Source of the DNA: Bradyrhizobium lablabi
Lineage (GTDB): Bacteria; Pseudomonadota; Alphaproteobacteria; Rhizobiales; Xanthobacteraceae
DNA: 64,000 bases
Assembly (NCBI RefSeq): GCF_900141755.1
Contig: NZ_LT670844.1
Coordinates: 1,550,001 to 1,614,000, forward strand
Direction: 5' to 3'
The position numbers and the translations under genes were made by a program. The notes beneath the pieces were generated by a model. The model saw only the letters and a list, made by a program, of their open reading frames with translations, was not told the origin of the DNA and searched no databases. Shown here in pieces: positions 43,789 through 53,038 of the stretch (position 1 is the stretch's first letter; each line of letters starts with the position of its first letter).

Positions 43789-44772
43789 TCACTCCAGCTC
43801 GGCGCCGGAATTTTTCACGATGACCGCCCAGCGATCGACCTCGCTCTTCACGTAAGCCGCAAAACCGTCCGGCGTCGAGCCGGGTAACGGCTCCAGCGCG
43901 ATGGTGGTGAGCTTGTCGCGCGTTGCGGGATCGGCAACGAGTTTTCCAATTTGCGCCGCCAATCGGTCGACGATTGCGCGCGGCACGCCGGCCGGCGCAA
44001 CAACGCCCTGCCACGCCACGAGTTCGAAACCGGCAAGGCCGCTTTCGGCCAGCGTCGGAATTTCGGGCGCGGCAGCGACCCGCTTCGATGTGGTCACGCC
44101 AAGCACCCGCACCTTGCCCTCCTTGATTTGCGGCAAAGCGGGTTGCAGATCGACCACCATGAAGGGGATGTGCCCCGCGATCACGTCGAGCATCGCCGGC
44201 ACGCTGCCGCGATAGGGCACATGGCGGATATCGAGACCCGCCGCGGTTTTGAGCATTTCAGCGCCGAGATGCTGCGGACTGCCATTGCCCGCCGAGCCAT
44301 AGGCCAGGCCCGGCTTCGACTTGGCGTAGGCGATGAATTCGGACAGCGTCCTGGCCGGGAGCTGCGGATTGACGATCAGCGCGAACGGCACCGCGGCCAC
44401 CAGCGCAATCGGCGTGAAATCCTTGACCGGATCGTACGGCAGCTTCTTGTAGAGCGACTTGTTGATGGCAAGCGTGGTCGAGGTCGCGATCAGCAGCGTA
44501 TAGCCGTCGGGTTCGGCGCGAGCCACCTGCTCCGCGCCGGTCGAGGTCGCGGCTCCCGGCTTGTTTTCGACGACGACAGTGGCGCCGAGCCCGGTCTGGA
44601 GCCGGTCGGCGACCATGCGGCCGAGCAGGTCGGTAGTACCGCCCGCCGGATAGGGCACGATCATCTTGATGGTTCGATTTGGGTACGGCGCCTGGGCATT
44701 GGCCGAAAACCCCGCCAGCACAGCCAGCCCGCCGCCAACTCCAAAAATCGCCTCGCGACGCGTCAGCGGCAT
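43789..44772 (-). CDS. Tripartite tricarboxylate (Bug/TctC) periplasmic receptor
   Basis: Protein of 327 residues with a TctC (Bug) fold. A signal peptide with twin-arginine-like TRREAIFGVGGGLAVLAG ends at ANAQA. The mature start PYPNRTIKMIVPYPAGGTTD is the family signature. Such receptors bind carboxylates and, without adjacent TctA/B genes here, act as orphan sensors or partners of distant membrane units. Start ATG at 44772 has GGGAG upstream; earlier open frame is not used. The 276-base gap upstream has no recognised feature. Confidence 0.9.
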   Translation of the reverse strand: MPLTRREAIFGVGGGLAVLAGFSANAQAPYPNRTIKMIVPYPAGGTTDLLGRMVADRLQTGLGATVVVENKPGAATSTGAEQVARAEPDGYTLLIATSTTLAINKSLYKKLPYDPVKDFTPIALVAAVPFALIVNPQLPARTLSEFIAYAKSKPGLAYGSAGNGSPQHLGAEMLKTAAGLDIRHVPYRGSVPAMLDVIAGHIPFMVVDLQPALPQIKEGKVRVLGVTTSKRVAAAPEIPTLAESGLAGFELVAWQGVVAPAGVPRAIVDRLAAQIGKLVADPATRDKLTTIALEPLPGSTPDGFAAYVKSEVDRWAVIVKNSGAELE

Positions 44773-45048
44773 TTGCTCTCCCAATAGGCATTTTTTTCGT
44801 TTTTCGGCTGACGCCGTTTGCGAACCATACCAGCGGCTGGCGCGACATAGCAAAGGGTCCTCTCCGGGGTTTGCGGCGATGCAACAGCCGCAATAACAAC
44901 TTAATCAGAACGCAACTGTCATGGGCTAAACCTCGCCAATGCAATTTACGGATCAGCTCCCGGTCCGGTTTCGTCCGGTTTTCTCAAGCCGCCGGGCCCG
45001 TCGATTTCAATCTCCGCGCCCTCGCGGCGCCTCCCAAGGGCATCACAC

Positions 45049-46434
45049 ATGCGAAGAATGACAATCCTAGCCATTGCCACGATGCTTGCGACCGCGCCGG
45101 CGCTTGGGCAAAGCGCGGGTCCAACCGGCGCAGGCAATACCGGCGCAGGCACGGCGCCGTTGCCGGCCAAACCGCCGGCATCAGCGCCGGCGGGCACGAC
45201 AAATCCCGCGCACGCCATGCCGGCAAATCCAGCGCACGCCACAGCCGCAAAGCCGGCCGCATCCACTCCCGAGCAGCGTTCGGCGGCGGCCTTGGCGCTG
45301 TCGCACGAGCCGACCTATGACGAAGGCACCGCGCAGCGGATCAAGGAAGCGGCGCTGAGCTATTCGGATCTGGCGGTCCGTGGCGGATGGCCGATGATCC
45401 CTGCCGACGCCAAATTCGCACCCGGCGTGGCTGGGCCGAATGACGATCTGCTGCGCCAGCGTCTCTTGATCAGCGGCGATCTGGCTGCCGACAAGGCGAA
45501 CGGACCGTTCGACGACACCGTCGCCGAGGCGATAAAGCGTTTCCAGGTACGCCACGGCCTGGCGTCGACGGGAACCATGACGCCGCGCACGCTGGCCGCG
45601 CTGAACGTCCCCGTGCAGAAGCGCATCAAGCAGCTCGAGGCCTCGCTCGAGCGCCTGCAAAATATGAATTTTGCATTTGGACAGCGCTATGTGGTCGTCA
45701 ACCTCCCCGCGACCTTCGCGGAAGCCGTTGAGAACGATCAGGTGGTGCGACGTTATCGCGTGATCGTCGGCAAGACCGAAAAGCCGTCGCCGACGCTCAT
45801 CGCCGAAATCACCGGCGTCGTTCTCAACCCGACCTGGACCGTCCCGTCATCGATCGCGAAAACCGAAATCTCCGCGCATATGCGCAAAGACCCCGGCTAT
45901 CTCTCGCGCATGCACATGGAGGTGCTGGATGGGCATGATAACCCGATCGATCCGCACGCGGTGGACTGGTCCGGTGCGCACACGCCCAATTTCACGGTAC
46001 GCCAGCAAAACGGCGCCTGGAACGCGCTCGGCGCGGTGAAGATCGACATGCCGAATCCCTATTCGGTCTATATGCACGACACCAACCAGCGCAATCTGTT
46101 CAGCGACGATTACCGCTTCGACTCCCATGGCTGCTCGCGGGTCGACAATGTGCGCGACCTCGCCGCCTGGCTGTTGCAGGAGGAGATGGCGAAATGGAAT
46201 CGCGCCGCGATTGATGCTGCGATCGCCACCGGCCAGCACCAGGAGATCGCGCTGCCGAAGAAGGTCCCGGTGGCCTGGATCTACCTGACGGCATGGATGA
46301 CAAAGGACCAGACCGTCCAGTTCCGCAACGACATCTATGACCAGGATGAGCAGCTTCTGGAAGCGACCGCCGAGGAGGCGGCGTTCTTCAACCAGGCCGC
46401 GAATCATCCATTGACGGCGCACCTCGCGCAGTGA
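45049..46434 (+). CDS. L,D-transpeptidase with peptidoglycan-binding domain
   Basis: Protein of 461 residues: a signal peptide (ending ALG), a long Ala/Pro-rich linker, a peptidoglycan-binding-1 domain (DDTVAEAIKRFQVRHGL), then a YkuD/YcbB catalytic domain. The active site is H343 and C362 in FDSHGCSRVDN. It would make 3-3 peptidoglycan cross-links or attach proteins to the wall. The next gene is a probable M15-type peptidase, giving a cell-wall pair. Confidence 0.9.
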   Translation: MRRMTILAIATMLATAPALGQSAGPTGAGNTGAGTAPLPAKPPASAPAGTTNPAHAMPANPAHATAAKPAASTPEQRSAAALALSHEPTYDEGTAQRIKEAALSYSDLAVRGGWPMIPADAKFAPGVAGPNDDLLRQRLLISGDLAADKANGPFDDTVAEAIKRFQVRHGLASTGTMTPRTLAALNVPVQKRIKQLEASLERLQNMNFAFGQRYVVVNLPATFAEAVENDQVVRRYRVIVGKTEKPSPTLIAEITGVVLNPTWTVPSSIAKTEISAHMRKDPGYLSRMHMEVLDGHDNPIDPHAVDWSGAHTPNFTVRQQNGAWNALGAVKIDMPNPYSVYMHDTNQRNLFSDDYRFDSHGCSRVDNVRDLAAWLLQEEMAKWNRAAIDAAIATGQHQEIALPKKVPVAWIYLTAWMTKDQTVQFRNDIYDQDEQLLEATAEEAAFFNQAANHPLTAHLAQ

Positions 46435-46586
46435 TGGCCGCGCGTTGCATACGGGCAACACTCTTTGGAAAAGACTGATGAGCTGCAGCTTTCGCCATTG
46501 CGTAGTCGTATCGTGACCCGAAAAATCAGCCCGTCCCATGCTTGCTGAGCAACCTGGCTCAGGTGGAGCGTTTGGAGGTTGGGATC

Positions 46587-47720
46587 ATGAACCCACGGCG
46601 ATCTGCGACAGTGGCGGCGGTCTTGTGCGGAACGGGGATTGTCGCCTGGTTTGCGGGCTTCGGTTCGGCCGGCATCGAGAACACCGCAGCGCCAACCCTG
46701 GACCGCCTCGCACCATCTCTCACCGCCGACTTCGAGCTCGCGGACGCGCCGCAGCCAACAGCTATAGGAAACGACGGTATCGGCAACGTCGACGTTGCGA
46801 AGGCCGCCGAACTGGTGAGCGGGACGGCCACCGACACGATGGCGGCCTCGGATAAGCCGAAACCGATCGTCGAGGCCGCGTTGACCGATTCGTCGCAGAT
46901 ACTGCCGCCCGAAACACCGCCCGTACAGGAGGCGACAGCGAGCACGCCTAATGCGATGCCTGAAGACACCAAGGATACTGTGAGCTCCATCGAAATTCTC
47001 GACGAATGCTTCGTAGTTGATATCTGCATCGACCGATATCTGTGGGCGATCTACCAACGGACGCCCAAGGAGGACACCATCAAGGTGCAGGAGCTGAGGA
47101 AAGTGACGGTCAAGAAGAAGCGCAAAACGGTGACTGTCACGAAAAGCTTTACCAAGCTCGTCGATGAGGATTTCGCGTGGAAGGATCCGAAGGCGGCGGA
47201 AAAAGCCGGCATGCCAATAATGGACTACGTGATCGGAGGCATGGATCGGAGCTTCAAACTGAAGCTCTTTCACGCGCTGCACACCGCGGAGGAGGCCGGG
47301 CTGTCGCCTGGCATAACCAGCGCGTTCCGCGATGACTACCGCCAATCGATCGCAAGCGGCCTGAAGGCGGCGACTGACAGGTCGTATCATGGCGGGAGTT
47401 TTCGCGGCGGCTACGGTCACGGGCTCGCGGCCGATGTCGTGAGCGTCAAAGGCGGGACACGGGCGCAGCGATTGGTTTCCACTGAAAGCCTCTGGAAATG
47501 GATCGATGCACATGAGAAGGAGTTTGGAATCGGGCGACCGTATCTCGATAAAGATCCGCCGCATCTGGCACCGGTCGACGGCAAAGAATATGTCGCTCAC
47601 CGCGGGACGACAGCTGTTCACGCGGGATCAGATGTGAAGGAGCGCAAGGCTGCGCGGCATGATGAGAGCGTGGAGAAACGCCCAAGAACGGCAAGATCGT
47701 CGAAGGTGAGAACGATCTAA
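46587..47720 (+). CDS. Probable M15-like (D-Ala-D-Ala carboxypeptidase-type) peptidase
   Basis: Protein of 377 residues with an N-terminal hydrophobic segment (TVAAVLCGTGIVAWFAGF). A low-complexity region (about residues 30-150) precedes a catalytic domain with SAFRDDYRQS, GYGHGLAADVV (H and D ligands) and DPPHLAPVDG (third ligand), resembling peptidase M15/VanY. The C-terminal 45 residues are very basic. Start ATG at 46587 follows GGAGG. A cell-wall hydrolase role fits the neighbouring transpeptidase. Confidence 0.72.
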   Translation: MNPRRSATVAAVLCGTGIVAWFAGFGSAGIENTAAPTLDRLAPSLTADFELADAPQPTAIGNDGIGNVDVAKAAELVSGTATDTMAASDKPKPIVEAALTDSSQILPPETPPVQEATASTPNAMPEDTKDTVSSIEILDECFVVDICIDRYLWAIYQRTPKEDTIKVQELRKVTVKKKRKTVTVTKSFTKLVDEDFAWKDPKAAEKAGMPIMDYVIGGMDRSFKLKLFHALHTAEEAGLSPGITSAFRDDYRQSIASGLKAATDRSYHGGSFRGGYGHGLAADVVSVKGGTRAQRLVSTESLWKWIDAHEKEFGIGRPYLDKDPPHLAPVDGKEYVAHRGTTAVHAGSDVKERKAARHDESVEKRPRTARSSKVRTI

Positions 47721-47842
47721 CCCGGTGCAATCGCGCATTCCAGCACCACGCGGGATGGCTGCTATTTGCAGTGTTGCCGCGCGCAATTTGAATGCGTAAA
47801 TCAAAAAATGCGACCTTGGCTTCGCCAAAGCGAGGAATGCCA

Positions 47843-48766
47843 ATGAAAGCCGCCTTCATCGAACGACACGGTGGGCCGGAAGTTCTGAAATTCGGCGAGA
47901 TGCCGGATCCCGTGGCCGCGCCCGGCGAGGTCGTGGTTGATATTGTCGCCGCCAGCGTTAATGGCGCGGACTGGAAGGTGCGTGAGGGCAAATCGAACCG
48001 GCTTTCGCGATTCCCTTACATTCTCGGACGGGATTTCTCCGGTGTCGTTTCAGCAGTTGGGAAAGGTGTCAGAGATCTGCGTGTTGGCGATGAGGTCTTC
48101 GGCGTGTGCGACGTTGGTCAGGAAGGCGCTTATGCCGAGAAGATTGCGATCAAGTCAGCCATCGTCGCAAAGAAAACCGATCGCCTGTCACATGTCGATG
48201 CCGCTGCGCTGGCACTCGCTGGGTTGACGGCGATTTGCGCAATCGAAGACACATTAAAACTGAAGGCGGGTGAGACGATCCTGATCCAGGGAGGAGCGGG
48301 CGGTGTCGCGAGCTTTGCGATACAGTTGGCAAAACATCTGGGTGCTCGCGTGATCACGACCGCAAGCGCGTCGAACCATGATTATCTGCGCAAAATTGGT
48401 GCCGATGAGGTTATCGACTACAATGCAATGGACTTTACCAAGGTCGTGAGAGACTGCGACGCCGCCTTCGATACCGTCGGTGGCGATGTCGCGCAGCGAT
48501 CGTTCACTGTGCTGAAATCAGGCGGTCGGGCGGCCTTTATTGCCTCTGGAGCACAGGCACCAAAGCCGGACCGCAGCGACGTCGTTGCTCTTCGGCCCAG
48601 CGTCGGACGTGATCGGCAACATCTCGAGCGCATCGTGGCGCTGGTTGCGCTAGGTGCCGTCCGTCCCTTGGAGGTGACACGCTATCAGCTCAGCGAAGCC
48701 GCGGCCGCGCACAAGTTAAGCGAATCCCGTCACTTTCGGGGCAAGTTGGTTTTTCAAGTCCGTTGA
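47843..48766 (+). CDS. Zeta-crystallin-like NADP-dependent quinone oxidoreductase
   Basis: Protein of 307 residues of the MDR superfamily without zinc ligands (quinone oxidoreductase type). The N-terminus MKAAFIERHGGPEVLKF and the nucleotide loop ILIQGGAGGVASFAIQLAKH are typical. The start chosen is the ATG at 47843 with GAGGA eight bases upstream; an ATG two codons earlier is possible. It would reduce quinones or enals with NADPH. The neighbours do not define a pathway. Confidence 0.87.
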   Translation: MKAAFIERHGGPEVLKFGEMPDPVAAPGEVVVDIVAASVNGADWKVREGKSNRLSRFPYILGRDFSGVVSAVGKGVRDLRVGDEVFGVCDVGQEGAYAEKIAIKSAIVAKKTDRLSHVDAAALALAGLTAICAIEDTLKLKAGETILIQGGAGGVASFAIQLAKHLGARVITTASASNHDYLRKIGADEVIDYNAMDFTKVVRDCDAAFDTVGGDVAQRSFTVLKSGGRAAFIASGAQAPKPDRSDVVALRPSVGRDRQHLERIVALVALGAVRPLEVTRYQLSEAAAAHKLSESRHFRGKLVFQVR

Positions 48767-48863
48767 AACAGCTCGCTTTGCCCCACAAGGCGCGGCACCT
48801 TTGCCCTCTGGACACGAACCTGCTGCAATGTCCAAACTCGCCTGGCACAGAGGAGCTGCCCCG

Positions 48864-49706
48864 ATGACTATTATCGATTCCCAGGTCCATGCCTATGATG
48901 CGAACACTTCGAAGCGACCTTGGGACAGTGTGCCGAACTGGCCCGATCACGTCACGGGTGACGAGATGGTGGCGGCGATGGACAAGGTCGGCGTCGACGG
49001 CGCAATCTTCATCTCGGCCTTTTCCATGTACCGCTACGACGCCAGCTATGCCGTGGAAGTGCAACGGGCCCATCCCGGCCGGTTCGCCATCGTCAAGCCG
49101 GTCGACCCGGACGATCCTGATGTGGCCGATGTCGTCGCCGACTGGAAGAATACGCCGGGCACGGTCGGAATCCGCATCATGCTTACGAAGGAGGCCAAGC
49201 GCGAGCCGAACGACCCGGGCCTCGACCGGATCCTACGCGCGGCCGTTCGCCACGACTTTCCGGTCAACATCCTGTGCTGGGGCAACTTGGACGCGGGCAC
49301 TGCTCTCATCGATCGCCATCCCGACACGCGATTCATCATCGACCATCTGGGCATCTTGCAGCCGCGCGTGCCGCCCGCGCCGCCGCAGCCCTGGACCGAC
49401 CTTCCGAAGGTGCTGGAACTCGCCAAGCGCCCGAACGCGGTGATCAAGGTCAGCGGTGCCTGCACGCTGTCGCGGGAGCCGTATCCTTTCCCGGACATTT
49501 GGGATCCGCTTGCCCGCGTGTTTGACACGTGGGGTTTCGATCGCTGCTTGTGGGGCACGGACTGGACGCGCGCGTTCGCAGTCGTCAACTATGAGCAGGC
49601 CGTCGAGCCCTTCCTTAAGACTGACCGCCTGAGCGACACTGAGCGGGCCATGCTGATGGGCGGTGCTTGCGCCAAGGCTTATGGCTGGTCACCGAAGAAA
49701 GGTTAG
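48864..49706 (+). CDS. Amidohydrolase (Amidohydro_2 family)
   Basis: Protein of 280 residues of the amidohydrolase-2 TIM-barrel family. The N-terminal MTIIDSQVHAYDAN has an HxY/HxH-like metal site and RFIIDHLGI and WGTDWTRAF carry further conserved residues (Asp in the last). The family includes hydrolases and decarboxylases of aromatic or lactone substrates. Start ATG at 48864 follows GAGGAG by eight bases; longer frames lack a ribosome site. A substrate cannot be assigned. Confidence 0.82.
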   Translation: MTIIDSQVHAYDANTSKRPWDSVPNWPDHVTGDEMVAAMDKVGVDGAIFISAFSMYRYDASYAVEVQRAHPGRFAIVKPVDPDDPDVADVVADWKNTPGTVGIRIMLTKEAKREPNDPGLDRILRAAVRHDFPVNILCWGNLDAGTALIDRHPDTRFIIDHLGILQPRVPPAPPQPWTDLPKVLELAKRPNAVIKVSGACTLSREPYPFPDIWDPLARVFDTWGFDRCLWGTDWTRAFAVVNYEQAVEPFLKTDRLSDTERAMLMGGACAKAYGWSPKKG

Positions 49707-49843
49707 CACCGGCTAATGGAGGTCGCCTTCACTATGGGAGACACGCCGTGGGATCATCACAGGCATTCCCGAACCCGCCAAAAAGTGGCATCACAGGTCT
49801 GGCGTCTGAGCCAACGGTGTATTTTTCAGTTCGGGAGCAGACC

Positions 49844-50569
49844 ATGATGATCCTTCACCACGGCTGGCGCTCGAGCGCGTCGCGCCGGGTGCGGCTCTGC
49901 CTCGAGGAGAAGGGGCTTAGCTACCAAGGCCATGTCGTCGACATGGCGAAAATGGAGCATCACTCGCCGGAATATCTGAAGATCAACCCGAACGGCGTGA
50001 TCCCGACTTTGATCCATGACGGCAGGCCGCTGCACGAAAGCGGCACGATTTGCGAATATCTCGACGAGACCTACCCCGATCCGCCGCTGCGCCCGCAGAC
50101 GCCTTACGAGCGTGCCGAGATGCGCAACTGGATCCGGCATATCGACGGGCTGATCCACAATCTCATCATCTTCAACTGGCGGCATCATTTGCAGAAGGTG
50201 GCGTCGCAATGGTCGGATGAGGAACTGGCCGAAAAATTGAAAAACATCCCGAGCAAGGAGCGCCAGGAATCCTGGCTGCGGGTGGCGCGAAAACCCTATA
50301 CCGAGGAAGAGCGCGACGCGGCCCGCGCCAAACTGGTGCAGCTCCTGGACAAGATGGAAGAGGCACAAAAGCCGTCCGGCTGGCTGGTCGGAAAAGCCTA
50401 TTCGATCGCCGATATCGCGGCGGTGCCGTTCGTGAAGCGGATCGACGAGGAGATCGCGCCGCATGAGGTAACGGCAAAGAAACATCCCCACCTCGCCGAA
50501 TGGTGGGCTAAAATACAGGCGCGGCCCGCATTCGCGCGGGCGAATATCGGCCCGTTCCTGGAGTCGTGA
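49844..50569 (+). CDS. Glutathione S-transferase family protein
   Basis: Protein of 241 residues: thioredoxin-like N-terminal domain (MILHHGWRSSASRRVRLCLE, with serine near the active position) and an all-helical C-terminal domain. GST-family markers are INPNGVIPTLIHDG and ESGTICEYLDE. The start ATG is at 49844 with GGGAG upstream; the second ATG (49847) is equally possible. It may detoxify electrophiles or act as an isomerase; the substrate is unknown. Confidence 0.87.
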   Translation: MMILHHGWRSSASRRVRLCLEEKGLSYQGHVVDMAKMEHHSPEYLKINPNGVIPTLIHDGRPLHESGTICEYLDETYPDPPLRPQTPYERAEMRNWIRHIDGLIHNLIIFNWRHHLQKVASQWSDEELAEKLKNIPSKERQESWLRVARKPYTEEERDAARAKLVQLLDKMEEAQKPSGWLVGKAYSIADIAAVPFVKRIDEEIAPHEVTAKKHPHLAEWWAKIQARPAFARANIGPFLES

Positions 50570-50596
50570 ATTGGAATCACGGCTTCCGCGAACTCG

Positions 50597-50795
50597 GCGG
50601 CACCTCTCCCGCTTGCGGGGGAGCATAGGCCGCCATCGGCGGCCGTTCTTGGACAAGAACGCCGAAGCTGAGCTTCGGCTATGGCGCTCGACAGAGCGCG
50701 TCGGGTGGGGGAAAATCTCTCCACAAGCGCCAGAGTTCGTGGCGGGCACCCCCACCCCGACCCTCCCCCGCAAGTGCGGGAGAGGGGGCGCACCA
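50597..50795. repeat. Intergenic repeat block with CCCTCCCCCGCAAG hairpins
   Basis: Holds CACCTCTCCCGCTTGCGGGG, a GGCCGCCATCGGCGGCC hairpin, AGCTGAGCTTCGGCT and a final CCCTCCCCCGCAAGTGCGGG palindrome. It shares most of these blocks with the 3600-3800 region. No gene is visible between 50570 and 50862. Confidence 0.75.
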
Positions 50796-50862
50796 CCATT
50801 GCCGAGACACGGAGGCAATGCTTCAATCAGGTACTTCAGACTTTAATCACCGAAAGCACGCC

Positions 50863-51684
50863 ATGCTGAACGTCCCCAAGGCCACCGACAAATCCTTCGC
50901 CGACGGCAAGATTTTGCAGAGCGTCACCGACGGCGTCGGAACCATCACCTTCAACAATCCCGAGAAGCGCAACGCGATGTCGCTCGACATGTGGGAGGGG
51001 CTCGGTCACGCCTTGGTCGAATTGCGCGACGATCCCGATGTCCGCGTCGTGATCCTGGTCGGCGCCGGCGACAAGGCGTTTGTCTCGGGCGCCGATATCA
51101 GCCAGTTCGAGAAAAATCGCCACAATGCCGAAGCCTCGGAAGAATATTCAAGGCGCAGCGCCGCGCAGCGCGCGCTACTCGCGGACTATCCGAAACCGAC
51201 CATTGCCTGCATCCGCGGCTTTTGCCTCGGCGGCGGCATGCAGGTCGCGATGATGTCGGACATCCGCATCGCCGCCGAGCACAGCCAGTTCGGCATTCCC
51301 GCGGCCAAGCTTGGCATCGCCTATGGCTATGACGGCCTAAAGCATCTGGTCTCGCTGGTCGGACCGTCCTGGGCGCGGCTGATCATGTATACGGGCATGA
51401 AGATCGATTCCGCGGAAGCCGTACGCATCGGCCTGGTCGATCGCGTGCTGCCCGACGCAGAATTGTGGGACGCGACGGTGGAAATCGCCCGCACCATCTC
51501 CGGCAACGCGCCGCTCGCCATCCAAGCCGCCAAGATCACTATCGCGCAGGTCTTGAAAGACCCCGACAGACGCGACATGGACGCGATCAAGGATATCGGC
51601 ACCGCCTGCATGGACTCAGAAGATTTTCGCGAGGGCCGGCGCGCGTTCATGGAAAAGCGGAAGCCGAAGTTTACGGGGCGGTAG
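50863..51684 (+). CDS. Crotonase-fold protein (enoyl-CoA hydratase family), catalytic Glu residues absent
   Basis: Protein of 273 residues with a crotonase fold: the oxyanion-hole loop GADKAFVSGADIS-like segment and GFCLGGGMQVAMMSD. In classical hydratases two glutamates act in GGGCE and GQPE; here they are Q127 and A147. A hydratase reaction is therefore doubtful; isomerase, thioesterase or binding roles remain open. Start ATG at 50863; the longer frame lacks a ribosome site. It follows a repeat block, so it is probably transcribed alone. Confidence 0.85.
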   Translation: MLNVPKATDKSFADGKILQSVTDGVGTITFNNPEKRNAMSLDMWEGLGHALVELRDDPDVRVVILVGAGDKAFVSGADISQFEKNRHNAEASEEYSRRSAAQRALLADYPKPTIACIRGFCLGGGMQVAMMSDIRIAAEHSQFGIPAAKLGIAYGYDGLKHLVSLVGPSWARLIMYTGMKIDSAEAVRIGLVDRVLPDAELWDATVEIARTISGNAPLAIQAAKITIAQVLKDPDRRDMDAIKDIGTACMDSEDFREGRRAFMEKRKPKFTGR

Positions 51685-51699
51685 TCGGTACGTTGTCAT

Positions 51700-51810
51700 C
51701 ACCCGCGAAGGCGGGTGATCCAGTATTCCAGAGGCATCGATGATTTAATCGAAATGCCGCGGCATACTGGATACCCCGCTTTCGCGGGGTATGACGACCG
51801 TTCCCGCATG
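51700..51810. repeat. Inverted repeat, ATCACCCGCGAAGGCGGGTG family
   Basis: Contains a CACCCGCGAAGGCGGGTG hairpin and, farther on, a TACCCCGCTTTCGCGGGGTA hairpin, with GATCCAGTATTCCAG and GGCATACTGGATACC as connecting arms. It lies between two convergent genes and may act as a terminator in both directions. Confidence 0.8.
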
Positions 51811-51826
51811 GGCCAGCGTGAACCTG

Positions 51827-52837
51827 TCAAAATAGTCGCACGGAGACACCACGCGCGCCAAGTGTGGGAACGAGCGACGGATCGGAAAAGGCATCCCTGC
51901 CGCAGCTCACGGTCTTCAACTTCGGCAGTTGCAGGAGGCTATCGCCGTTCTGGTAGGGTCCATGGCCAAGACCGACATGCTCCAGCTGCTGCAGTCCGGA
52001 GAGGCGCGAGAGATCGGTGTCGAGCAGCAGGCTGATCACCTCGATGCGGCGCAGGTTGGCGAGAAGCTCGATGCCCTCCAGACTATACACGTCGAACGCA
52101 TCGGTCTCGCCGTCCCAGAATGGGAACGCGTAAGCGTAGATGTCGTTGCCACCGTCAAAGACGAGCTCCTCGACCGCGGCGAGATCGGCCACGACGAGGG
52201 GGTAGCGCACGAGATAGGCGTAGACCGGCTTGAGCAGGTCGTAACCGTCGCGCGCTTCGTTGTAGCTCGGGTCCAAAAGGTGACGCGCCAGTCTGTCGCG
52301 CGGTCCGAGCTGGATCGCGCCCGACGAGGCCAAGGCGTCAAGCACAACGAGCTTGAAATTCGGGTCGGCGAAGGGGGCGCCGGGTTTTCCCGCGGCCGGC
52401 GGATAACTCAGCTTTCGCTCGTAGACGGCACCGGGCCTCGATAGCTCCATGGCGATCATCTGATCCTCGAGAAACCGGCCTTCGAATTGCACACCGTCCG
52501 GCAACATCAGGCGGAGCAGGCGTACCGCGGAGCGCGGCGCGACGCCGGCATCGGTGAGATCGGGACGCGCCGCCAGCGCCTGCGCCATCGACATGCCGCG
52601 CTTCAATCCACCGATCTCGACGGGCAGCGGAAACGACTTGGCGAAGGTCACGGCGCCGATCACGCCGTCGACGTCGATGTGGACAAGAAAGCCCATCGGC
52701 TCGTCAAAGAAAAATGTGTTCGACTGCGGCTTCTGCGGCCAGTTCTCGCCATAGGCGGCGATTAGCGTCGCAAGCGGCATGCCCGGCCGCAGTTTCGACA
52801 GCGGAACGGGATCGGTCGGCGTGGTGTTGGTGGCCAT
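51827..52837 (-). CDS. LRR-like hypothetical protein (DUF6892-like)
   Basis: Protein of 336 residues. An N-terminal region of about 130 residues has no family I recognise; the central part (ARHLLDPSYNEARDGYDLLKPVYAYLVRYPL) resembles the DUF6892 group; the C-terminal 60 residues contain leucine-rich-repeat-like units (LSRLSGLQQLEHVGLGHG, LLQLPKLKTVSCG). It has no signal peptide. Related sequences are often found near toxin-immunity genes, but none is adjacent here. The function is unknown. Confidence 0.55.
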   Translation of the reverse strand: MATNTTPTDPVPLSKLRPGMPLATLIAAYGENWPQKPQSNTFFFDEPMGFLVHIDVDGVIGAVTFAKSFPLPVEIGGLKRGMSMAQALAARPDLTDAGVAPRSAVRLLRLMLPDGVQFEGRFLEDQMIAMELSRPGAVYERKLSYPPAAGKPGAPFADPNFKLVVLDALASSGAIQLGPRDRLARHLLDPSYNEARDGYDLLKPVYAYLVRYPLVVADLAAVEELVFDGGNDIYAYAFPFWDGETDAFDVYSLEGIELLANLRRIEVISLLLDTDLSRLSGLQQLEHVGLGHGPYQNGDSLLQLPKLKTVSCGRDAFSDPSLVPTLGARGVSVRLF

Positions 52838-53038
52838 TTGGCTTCCTTGGCGGGGTTGTCGGCGACCACGATCTGTCGCAGCGAAAGGGAAGCCGGTTCA
52901 GGTCTCGGCCCAGGCCAGAAACGTCGCGATGATCTGTTCAAGGCGCGTTTCGTCGCCGGCGCCGTGCCATGGCCGTCCTTGAGGCAGCAGTGCAGCCACC
53001 GCGGCCCTTGCGGAAGCGATGGCGACCGTGGCAGGGCC

